NCBI GenBank assembly: GCA_946807835.1
Contig: OX327697.1
Span: 18,052,001 to 18,116,000, forward strand
Reading direction: 5' to 3'
DNA from: Ailanthus altissimus
Lineage: Eukaryota > Streptophyta > Magnoliopsida > Sapindales > Simaroubaceae
Length of the DNA stretch: 64,000 nucleotides
This document shows, one piece after another, positions 35,201 through 47,200 of the stretch; position 1 is the first letter of the stretch, and each line of letters opens with the position of its first letter. The position numbers were made by a program, and so were the translations under genes. Below the pieces are notes generated by a model. It did no database searches. It saw nothing but the letters and a program-made list of their open reading frames with translations, and had not been told where the DNA came from.

Positions 35201-38200
35201 TTTTTTGTTTTTTTGTTTCATGCTTTTACATAATTAAATGTGAATTAAATTTCTTTTTTATATATTTAATTTATATTTAAAGACTTAAATCGGCCAAAAG
35301 AATTCAAAAGGAGAAGCTCAAAAAGGGCACAGGACATTTTGTCCTTCGAATTTGACCTAATTCTTAATTTTGTCCCACGAGTTTTAAAAAATCTAATTTT
35401 GTCCTAGTTTGTTAGTGAGATTCTGTTAGAATTGATTGAAAATCTCTTTTAACAGTACATTGATAATTTTGCCTCCGTTATATGTTAGTTGAAAATAGTG
35501 ATGCAAGTACTCTATACAATGTACATGTGTCAAATATTAATAGGCCTTTAAAAAATAAAAAATTTTAAAAAATACGTGGCACGTTGTAATAGGTCCAATA
35601 AAATAATTTAATAAAATAAATAAATAAATAAAAAGGGAGCAGCTAGTTAATGGCCTTCGTCATCAGTGGCCGATTGGTCGTCGATGACTAATTGCGATTT
35701 AACTTAAAATTAACATCATTGCACTCAAAATTTTGTGATCTACGTGATGGTGTGATTTGTTTTTATCAATGGAGCACTGTAGATGTACCAAAAGTGGGGA
35801 AGAACGTGGTGGTTGGCGACTGCCGCCGCCGTTCGCCGTCGAATGGCGGAGCAGGGGTGGTGCACGCCACAGCCTTGCGCTGATCTGTCCAATGGTGGGG
35901 CGGTGCACGCCACTGCCTCTCCATTCACCAGTGATCGCCGCCAACCACCACGGATTGGCAGTCGCTGGTGAATGGCGGGGCAGTGCCATGCACTGCCCCG
36001 CCTTTCAAAGCCGAACGGAGGCAGTTGCCGCCATATTGCGTTTTTTTTCCACTTTTGGTATATTTACAATGCTCTGTTGATAAAACAAATTCCACCATCG
36101 CGTAGATCACAAAAGTTTGCGTTTAATGATGTTAATTTTGAGTCAAATTGCAATTAGTCACTGGCGGCCGGTTGGCCATCGATGATAGTGGCCATTGACG
36201 ACTGCCTCCTTTTTTATTTATTTATTTGATTTAATTATTGCAGTGACTAATCAATGGTTGACATGTGGATATTTTGTATCAACCCATTTCAAAGTTTTGT
36301 ATGGAGTGACTATTTGCCCTCTAATATTAAAACTAACAGAATCTCACTAAAAGATTAAGATAAAATTGGATTTTTTTAAACTCGCTTGACAAAATTGAGA
36401 AATAGGTTAAATTTGAGGGACAAAAATGTTCTTTTTCCACTCAAAAAATTTCTTATAAAAGAATCCAAAAAGTTAACCCAAAAGAAGGCGAAAACAAAAA
36501 AAATTAAATTCAGCCTAGAAACTAAACCCACCAAAAACCTAACCAAAACCCCAAACTAGACCCGAGTCCTGGATCTACTCAAATCGTACCGAATTTGGTC
36601 AATTTGAGATAGGGCACCGAATTAGGTTCCTACAAGACCAATTTTTGTGTACCAATCAGGACTCGGGTTTGCTCGGTTAACCCAAATTCGAACCGAAGCG
36701 GAATCTATCCACCCCTATGCACAATTTATTGAGGATTAAAATATTTTATTTTACGTCAACTAAGAGAAGCTCAATTTTTAAACTTTCATGGGAAGCTCTT
36801 TTTGAGCTTTTTTAAAAAGTTAGATTACCTGATAATAATAATCTTTTCCTTTTCCTATATTTTAATAAATTTATTTCATTCCTTACATAATCTAGTTTGA
36901 GAAATCTTGATTGTTAAAGTAATTACACAATTCTTCTTAAAAGCTATGATTCACAACCAAACCAACAACTTATAATAAAATAATTACACAGGGGAGCTAT
37001 AACGGGCAAACCCTGAACCCCTTAAGTAATTGGTAGAAACATTGTTCAGATTCAAGCTGTGGGGACCGCAGAGGATTTAGGATACATCTAATTGCAGTTT
37101 TCTCTCTAACAATTCTACCATATTAGCTTTCAACCAATATGAATGAGTGCCATTATTGGCAAGGGTTCTCTACAGTAAGTTAATTCTGTCGAGATTCTGA
37201 AAAATTTAACGATCAAGTGTCCAGATATGTTTCCATCCATTACTTAAAAATACTTTTTATTGCAGCTAGTTCCCTGAGTGATGGCATCTGGTGAGAGAGA
37301 GAGACAAACAATGACTTGTATTATTGATTCATTGTTTATTGTTCAAGTGCTGACTTATGATTAGTTCATTGTTACTTTAGACCTGCTTCTCCTACTCCTT
37401 ATACTTGTGGGATTGAATGGACTAAAAAAGTACTTTTGCTTGGTTGCAGGTCTAGTTATGGCTTTAATTGGTTCTCTGCTCAGTATACTTGTGGTAAGCT
37501 AAACATCTAAATTGGCATACACTAGTATTTTTTGCCATGCAATCTATGCTTCTTTTTTTAAATTTTTTTTATATTAATAATATTTTGGTTATTTAGAAAT
37601 TTTTAACTTTCTAGCTTGGTAGCCACCAATTTTCTTTAATAATTTAATATGGAAATGATCATGGTTTGTGTCAATATCACCTGATAAATATACTATTCTA
37701 CTGGTACCTGAATTAAATACTCCACGAGTTTGTTAAAATTAAATAATAATGGTCTGTTGAGGGCATTCAAAAATTAGCAGAAGCAAAATGTTTTGAACTA
37801 TCATGATGAGACAGTGATCATGTAATTATTTTATTGAATTATGAAACTGAATTATTATGGAAGCTATCATACATGATCCTCTGTAAACAAGGTTTCAACC
37901 ATAATAAGTAGCAGCCTGTGACATTGGTGCTGCAGAGCTCAAAATGCTAATTTAGCAAACTTAATGGTGCCTTAGTTGAAAATGTCAGGCTTTCCAATGC
38001 CTTTGTCACTGGTGTTTCCTAGAATATACCATCATGCAGAAATAGACTTGCTTATTTGTGGTTATCACAAGAGCAAATAATACTCTAATTCTGATTTGAT
38101 GAACACTAATAGGACTAGGAATTCTGGTTTATTATCTTTTGTCCATTTTAGTTTTCCTTTTCTTCCTTAGCTTATATGTTAAGATGTTTCTAGTTTGCTG

Positions 38201-41200
38201 TTGTTGATTCTAATGCATAAGCTCAACTTTGTGAAGTTTCAAGTGTTAACAACAAATTAGGAAAGAATTAGGATGTAGTTAGTTGATACCTACTTACAGT
38301 AGTATTAGTATTTCCTAGTTGTATGAGATTTCCTTGTCCTTTTTTCTTTCCTTTTTTTTTGCGGGGTTTTTTGCTTGTATATACTGTACTGATTCAATAA
38401 GTAAATATACAATTTCTCTCTTCTTTTTTTCTCAATCACTGTCAATATGTTATTAGAGTCAGATCCACGACAAAAATTTTCTTAGAAAAAACAAAAATCT
38501 ATCTACACACCTATTCTGTTGTGCTGCTGTCATCCACCAACATTCAACCAAATAATCAGAAGAGGCCAACCAACAAAAGCCTCAATCTTTTTCCTAAAAC
38601 ATGGTAGAAACAGTCCCCACATGCTGTGCGAATTTTTCAGCTCTTTTTGCCAATTCTTTTTCTTATTTTTGGCTTTTTCCTGAGGTATTTTCTGCCAGAG
38701 TTCATCTACTCACCTGCTAACAGTCTTAATCCACTCTACAGATTTACTCCACAATTGTTTTTTTTGGTGGTTTCAAATTTTTCCTTGGTGCAAAATCATT
38801 CAGTGCAAATTTGGTAATTAGTGTGGTGTCCTTGGATTGTTCTTTTATCCTCTTGTTGGACCTTATTTCTGTACTCAAACTAACTTTGAGTTTGTAATAT
38901 GGTTGCCTCATCCTCTACTCCTCATTTTCAACTCCCTCATCTTATAGTTCACCTAGTATTGAGGTGTCTATTATTCCATAGTTTCAAATACAGGCTTAAG
39001 AAGTTCTCTAAATGGCATTAGGAAGACATTATGTGGGTTGATACAACCAAAAAAACTTTTGCATGAAGATCGGTTTGGGCCAGCAAAAAATATATCTAAG
39101 AGTTGTGATGCTTAGCCTCTTTTTTCTCTTGCAAACAAGGAGATAAATAATCATGTGTGTGTTGTTGGACACTTGAATGATTGCCGGAACACTTAACTAT
39201 ATCATCCCTTTATTATACATAAGGTAACTCTTCAGAGATAACGAGAAGAATTTTTGGTAGTACAATTTCTTTCTAGTTTAAATTCAGTCTATGAAAGTGC
39301 CAAGAGTAGCATTCTCACAGAGAAAGAATTGCCCACAATAAAAGCAGTTTATTCTCATCATAAGAGAGGCCCTACTACAAGTTTAATCTACCAACAAGCA
39401 TCTGTAGTTGCTTCTACTAGTAGTTATGGATGAGGAGGCCGTTTTTACCATAAAAATTATGGGTGAACTAACTAAGGATTATTGATAGTACAATTACTAT
39501 TTAGTTTAAATTTAGTCTATGAAAGTGATAAGAATGTATAGAAAGAATCGCCCATAATAAAAGTAGTTTATGCTTGTCATAAGAGAGTACCTACCAACAA
39601 GCATCTACTAGTTATGGATGAGGAGGTTGTTTTTACCTTACACGTTGTAGGTGAACTAACCAGATTATGATAAGTGTTTGGAAAAATATGGAGAATCCAA
39701 ATTGGCTAATAAAGCCATTATAAAGAGGGAGAGAATTCTTTTGCAACTCCTTCATTTGTAGATCCCTCTCCTACTAATTCTTTAAACTCACATTTGCTAC
39801 TATCTAAGGAAGCTAGACATCGATCTACTTTATGAAACCAACCAACTACATAGTCCTTAGCCTATTTGAGTACATCAAAATGCATTTCTATCTACTTCTA
39901 GTTTTTGGATAAATAGATCAAGAGCCAATTCATATGATGATGATTATTCTGTCTTTGGTACTTGTTCCATAGACATAGTTTTGCTGAATATTTCTTGTAT
40001 ATTCATAGGTAGAAATATTACAACAATATATAGGTACAAAGGTAAATCAAGAAAAGGAAAAGCTATCTCTTAGAATCAAAGAGATAAATATAAATAAAGC
40101 CTACAGCTATATACAATAAAAACAAACTTAAATATTTTTTATTTTCTACAAACACTCAAGCTTGGCTGTAGATATTGATGAGACCAAGTTTGTCCAAGGA
40201 AAAAATCAAATACTTGTTCTATAAGACCCTTATTACGTATATCAGCCAAATGTTGATCAATAGGTACATTTAATGCTGATAATACCGTCATAAATTTTTT
40301 TTTAGTGAAGTGTTGATCCACCTCAATATGCTTTGTTCTATCATGATGTACTAGATTGTGAGCTATATTGATAGTTGATTTTTTGTCGTAAAGATGAATA
40401 GAATCCTCATATTTAATTTTCAATTCTTTAATCAGTCTTTTTATATAGATAACTTTATAAACTCCATGAGCAATAGCTCTTTATTCAGCTTTTGCACTTC
40501 TTGCTACAACAGATTGTTTTTTGCACCTCTAAGTTACCAAGTTACCCCGTAATAGAGTACATTTATTTTTAATCATCAACTGAACCAGCCCAATTAGCAT
40601 TTGTGAAAACTTTAACTCTTCAATCATCGATCATTTTAAAGAACAGTCCCTATCTAGGTGTTTGTTTCAAATGCCTCAAGATTCTATACACCGCATTATG
40701 ATGACCTTGACAAGGTGCATTCATATGCTGGCTCACCAAACTCATAGCAAAGGCAATAGATAAATGAACTTTCCTGCAAGTCACTAGCACTTACCTTTAT
40801 CAACTGGATCTTCTTCGAATGTTTTTTTATTTATTTTGAAGTTCAATTGGAGTTTTATCAAGCTTACTTCCCCACTTACTAGTTTCTTCTAATAAGTCAA
40901 GAGTATATTTTCTTTGTGACACAGAAATACCTTTCTTGCTTCTTGCAAACTCCATCCCCAGAAAATATTTAAGATCTTTAACCCCAAACTCTTTTGCCAT
41001 CATCTGTTTAATTTTATTTATCTCCTCAATGTCATCCCGGTGACTAGATATTATCAACATAAACTATCAAGATGGTTATCTTTTTGCTTTTTAAATGCTT
41101 TTACAAATAGTGTATGGTCTACTTGCCTTTTGGGTATATCTAAAATTCTTGATCACTTTAGAAAATCGATCAAACCAAGCATAAAGAGATTGTTTCAAAC

Positions 41201-44200
41201 CATAGACAGACTTGTTAAGCTTACAAACAGTTCGGTTGCCAATCCTTTCTTCAAAACTTGGAGATTGACTCATGTAGACTTCTTCTTTGAGGTCATCATT
41301 GAAGAATGCATTCTTTACATCAAGTTGATGTAATTGCCAGTAAGATTTTGCTGGTAGTGAGAGAAGAATTAAAATGGTATTAAGTTTACCTACAAGAGCA
41401 AATGTTTCAATGTAGTCGATCTCATAAGTCTGTGTGAATCTATTAGCCATCAGCCGTGCTTTGTACATCTCAATAGAACCATCGACTTTATATTTGATCA
41501 TGAATACCCATTTGCACCCTACATCACTTTTATCATGCAAAAGCTCCACTAGCTTCCAAAGTATTGTGCTGTTTAAGTGCATGCATTTCTTCAAGTACTG
41601 CAACCTTTCATTTAGGAACATTGAAAGCCTCTCTAATTGTCTTGAAAATTACAACACTATTCACATTCGAGGTGAAAGCATAGGATGAAGATCCCAAGTT
41701 AAAACAAGAAATAAATTTAGAAATAGGATGTTAAGTATAAGACTTAATACCTTCTGAATCAAAACTTGGGAGTATTTTTTTTTTTATTATCTAACATATC
41801 TAAGGACTAAGGTTCTATCACTAGTTCTGCTTCTTGATTTTGATTAGTTTCATGTTTTCTCATTTCTTTTTTTTTCTATAGTAAACACGTAACTCTTGCT
41901 AATTTGGCCTAGTTGTTTCTCCTCATTTTTTTTCAGTATTGGCAAATTATCTTGTGGTTGGCTTGAAGAAGTGGCTAGATTGGGTTCAGCAATAAACACT
42001 ATTAAAGCTAGACTAGGTTCAGTAATCGATGCTATTAGAGTAGGAATATTGGTCATAATAGGAGAAGGATGTGTGGTTAGAGTAACAAATTGATTTAATG
42101 GTACATCCAAAGTATCCCATGAACACTGAGCTTCTTGATTCTCCCTATAGCGATGTGGGAGACTAGTATGGAGAATCCTTAAAAAAAATGACATCATAAG
42201 AAACATAGGTTTCTTTTGGAATGGGGCCAATAACATTGATACCCTTTTTTGGTTGGAGAATAACCAACAAGGATGGTCTTGAGTGCTCTTAGGTCAAGCT
42301 TACATAGGTTGGATCACGAATGTGTACAAAGGTAGTACAACCAAAAGTTTTTAACGAAAAAGTATGTTGTGATTTACAGAGAGAGAAGGAATAATAAAAT
42401 TCTATCTTTTGATAATGAATTACAGAAAAAATACAACTTAAAAACGGGAGAAGAAAGGGAAAGGCTAACCCTAAAATCCCATACATTTAGGGATTTATTC
42501 ATTCCATTAGTTCTAGGATATGACTTTCTTAATTTATTTAAATCTTTTAACAATCAAATCTTAAAAAATTCCTAATTTACCAATACTTCCCCTCAAGTTG
42601 GTGTGAAGATATTTGTCATGCCCCACTTGCTAACCTGAAGCTCAAATGGCTATCTCAACAAGCCATTAGTTAGAACATCTGCAACCATAGAACAAATGGA
42701 GTACAAAACATTCCTTCTTCAAGCTTTTCTTTTATAAAGCATCTATCAATCTCATTATGTTTCATCTTATCATGTAGCACTGGATTATGAGCGATGCTAA
42801 TAGTTGTCTTGTTATCACAATACAACTTCATAGGAAAACTCATTGGCCTCTTAAGTTCTTTTAAAACCCTTTTAGCCAAAGAACCTCACACAGTCCCTGA
42901 GCCATTGACCTGAATTCAGGCTCAGCACTATTTTTATAAACAACACTCTGCTTCTTGCTTCTCAAATTGACTAAATTACTCCACAGAAATGTACAGTACC
43001 TTAATGTCGACCTTCTATCAATGATCAAACCTGCCCAATCAGCATCTACATATATACCTCAATCCTTATCTTCTTATTTTTCTTAAAGAAGTCCTTTTTT
43101 AGTGTGCCCTTCAGATAACAAAGAATTCGCTTCAAGATGCTTTTTATATAAAGAATGCATAAATTGACTCACCATGCTCATAACGAAACCAATGTCTAGT
43201 CGTATGTATGACAAGTAAATCAGTTTTTTGACCAATATTTCGTATCTACTCTTGTCTACTGGAACACCATCTTTAACCTCTCCGAGCTTAGTATTAACTT
43301 TCATTGGAGTGTCAGAAGGCTTGCATCCACTCATTCTAGTTTCTTTAAAGAGATCTAGAATACACTTCTGTTGTGATACTATAATACCCTTCTTAACTGG
43401 CCTAAATCTTTAATCTCAAATTCGTTGGCTAAGCTCTGCTTCAGTCTTACTCATCTCTTTTATATCATCTCTAATCAATATTATATAATCTACAAGGACA
43501 ATCAAAATAGAAACCTTGTATTTAGTAGACCTCTTTGTGAAAAGAGTTTGATTAGATTATCCTTGGCTATATCCCTGGCTCTTAACAAACTTTATGAATA
43601 TCTCAAACCAGGGTCTAGGAAACTATTTAAAACTATATAGAGATTTTTTTAGCTTGCATACCTTAGATCCAAACTTCTTAGTGAAACTAGGTGGAGGGCC
43701 CATATAAACTACCTCTTCTAAGTCTCCATTCAAAAAAGCATTCTTCACATCTAACTGATTTAGTAGCCAATCAAAGTTAGCTGCAATACACAAGAGTACT
43801 CAAACTGTATTTAGTTCCATTAAAGAAAAGATTTCAGAGTAATCAATTCCATGCGTTTGAGTAAAGCCTTTAGCTATTAAACGGGCCTTGTATCTCTCCA
43901 AGGATCCATCTGAGTACTTCATAGTAAATACCTATTTATAACCAGTAACTGCCTTACTATTAAACAGATCCTAAACTGATACATTCTTTTAAGTCATATA
44001 TCTTATTCTTAATCAATGATGATTACAATATTAGGTACCTTCATCATATTTTTAATCCCACCTAGATACATTTGCAAGTATGGAAATTGTTCAACTTAGG
44101 GGCATTCCTTTTAGGAAGATGGAGGCTCCCCAATTTTTATTCCATTCTGAAATCCTTGATGTCTCAATTCTGTAATGGACCAAATCCTTAATGTACCACA

Positions 44201-47200
44201 GAGCCATTTTTCATTAACATAATGACACCATTTCTTATTGCAGCTCATGCTATTGAATAAGTTGCTTCATTTTTATTAACAACAGTTAAGAATTATTTTC
44301 TTGTACTTGTTGCATTAAAAACTAAAGCACAAACTTTTGGTAAAAAAATGGTCCGTTTCAGCCAGATTTGTAAATGAATTCCTTTATGTTTTGTAGATAT
44401 ATAAAGTTCTATTGTAGGATTTTATTTCATATACCATGACCAAAATGAATTCGTGCTCCAACCATCTATTGCAAATTGAATTCCCAATATTTTTTTACCA
44501 TTTCTTCCCCCCTACCCATCATCTCTCCTAATTTAGCTCTAGTAAGTCTGAGCATAAAAGATGAGTCTTTATAGCCTTAAAGGCAAATGTGTTGTTATTA
44601 TTTTAGTAAAATCAACTTTGGGTTAAGTTTCCTCTTGTTGTTACTCTACTTTTTGAATCAACTAGATTTTAAATTTTATTAAATTTTTGGGAATTCTTAG
44701 AATTAACGATAATTTGGTTTACTTCATTATGTTGGTCATTCTTAGACTGAATGGAATCTTGAAACTATTGAAGAATTTAGAATGGATACTGACACTGCCA
44801 TGAGGCTAATGATTACATGAAAGAGTTGTCTTAATCTATAAACTTCTTTTATATGTATTTGAGGATTTTTTACTTTTATAGAAGTAGTTGATTTTTTAAG
44901 GCAGCCTTAGGGTTATATTTGTAGACACCTAGGACAATTATCCTTCAAATTTCAAGACACATAACTATCTAGTAACCAACTAGCAGTCATATGTTTGAAT
45001 TTGATTTCAAGTGTATCTCTTGTAAGAGATACAATTATTGGCTTTAGTTGTTTGTCCTTATAAGAGACACAACTCTTACATGTTGAGCTAGTGTATAAAC
45101 TTTATGATATACCTTTGCACTCTTGCCACCTTTGGCATGTCCTCGCACTTTGTGATCACATTTCATCGGAGATACTTAATAACAATATATTTATTATATT
45201 TTCTCTCTACCTATATCACTTATTTCTTTGTTCACATGGTATTAGATCAGAAACGCAACAAATCTTAGTGTTCTAGAACATTTTTTTTCGATAACATTAT
45301 GTCTCAAACCAAGTTAGGATTGGTATCTGATTCTAGTTGTCGACATTTTATTGTGCCATTGACATCCAAAACTTACTGGCATATTACCATTGACATTTCT
45401 TACCATTGTAATCGTTAAATCATGTTGAAACCAGAGCAATAGTGCCTAGAATTCTTTATCCACTTTTAAGATCTTATTGTAGATTCTCGAAGGTCATCTT
45501 TCTCACTTGACTCATCCATGCATCTTATTCTCTAGAATCTCTTATTGTTTAAGTCTAAGAACTAAATCATTGTTTAAGTCTTGAAATTGAATCTTAAAAT
45601 TGATGCTAAGTTGGATCTATCCCACATGAAATTTTCTCTTAGTTGAGATTTGTTTATTAAGTGGAGGAAAAAAAAAAACAATAATCGATTTCTCTCTTAT
45701 TTCTTGTTATGGCCAAATTGCTCCCTCTCTTGGCTCATCTGATACTTTGTGAGAAATTCTTTTGTCTTGAATGGAGCTGTGATGCTGTGTTTTTTTTTCT
45801 AGTGAAAAATTGAAGAAAAAGGTATTGTTAAAGTGAACTCTTGCATATGTAAAAATGGTTGAGTGTTGTGCCAGAAACATAACAAAACCACCAAGAAACA
45901 ATCTTTTAAGATCTGAGAAATGAACTACTTTTTGTTTTCCTCTAATATGTTTAAAGATTGTTCTTCTATATATAGGGAATGCCGTTTCTAATCAATGGAT
46001 CTCTAATCTAGAAACTATCTCCAATCTTGATAGCTAGTCTGTATTGCAATTATATTTGTTTTAGTAACTGGTAATAATGAAGTAGTGGTGGACTATTAAT
46101 TGTTTGAAATCCTTAGTCTTGGATGGTGAAGCATGTCATTGTATTATGACTTATTGTCAGGATAATGTCACTTGGTTTGTCTTTTAGCTAAAATGTCCCA
46201 ATTGATGATTTTGTAAGGGATTTTCTTTTCGATCTCATGTTATCTCATTTCCTTTTTATGTAGAAAACTCGTGTTTAAAGCACGTGACAAGTACTTAATG
46301 GTACTATTCAAGTATTTAATTATTCATTTTTAAAATTTTAAATTCCCTTCATCTCAAATTCTTTAGCTAATAAGATTTTTGGTTTTCCTAATTCAACATC
46401 ATTATATCCTATTAGGATAATATCATCAATATATATTACAATAATTACAATCTTCCCATTAATATAATGTTTATAAAACATAGTGTGGTCTGTCTAAATC
46501 TAAGAATATCCATGGCTTCAGATAGACTTGGTAAATTGATCAAACCAAGCCCTATAAGGCTATTTTAAGCCATATAAAGATCTTTTTAATTTGTACACTA
46601 TTGAAAATTTAGTGATTAAAAATTAAGGATAAAATTGATTTTAAGTTGGAGACCAAGGAAGAGTTGACATGTCGTTAAGAATGTAATGACCGAACAAAAG
46701 AGGTACAAAATGTGAAGATGAATGTGAGGAGGGGCGTGGAAACACAAGTGGAGACATTCTCATATATAAATGCCACAGCGTTGGTTGCTCAACGATGCAA
46801 TGATAATTTTAGGATGCTCAATGCTACAACAATGGCTTTGGAATGCTATAGCATTGGTTCGAGTTGCATTGCCTCGGCGTTGGACCTTAAACGTTGTAGC
46901 ATTACCTGTTTGGTTCTAATTACGTGTTTAAGCCAGTTTTGAACTTTCTAAGCACGCGACTGTTATTCCAACTAGGTTTAGGGTTTATAAGGTTAGTATT
47001 AATACTATTGAAACCCTTGTAATTCATTAGAATTGTGCATGCATCAATAAGAGAGAAAATATAGGGCTAGGGAAGCTCAGACATTGGGCATAATCACGAT
47101 AGAGTGCTATGGAGTGCTTGAGAACACAGTAAGAAACCACCAGATAGATACTTTAGGAGCTCATCTATTGTTGTATTCCTTGAGTTTTTCTTGTAAGAGT

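Larger units (their letters stand above)
34232..37449 (+). other. AVT1-like intron 9 (3218 bp), with inserted elements
   Basis: It begins gtaatt and ends ttgcag. It holds the foldback element at 35327-36439 and, right after it, a segment (about 36540-36721) ending with a possible DNA-transposon terminus. The remaining sequence is AT-rich, without coding support. Confidence 0.8.

Noticed and set aside
35692..36157. Several overlapping open segments on both strands in a GC-rich patch
   Set aside because: They lie inside the foldback element's inverted arms. Openness on both strands follows from GC content and self-complementarity, and no family wording is seen.
41040..41333. Plus-strand ORF within the intronic copia
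   Set aside because: It is the antisense of RT, which has clear domain blocks on the minus strand.
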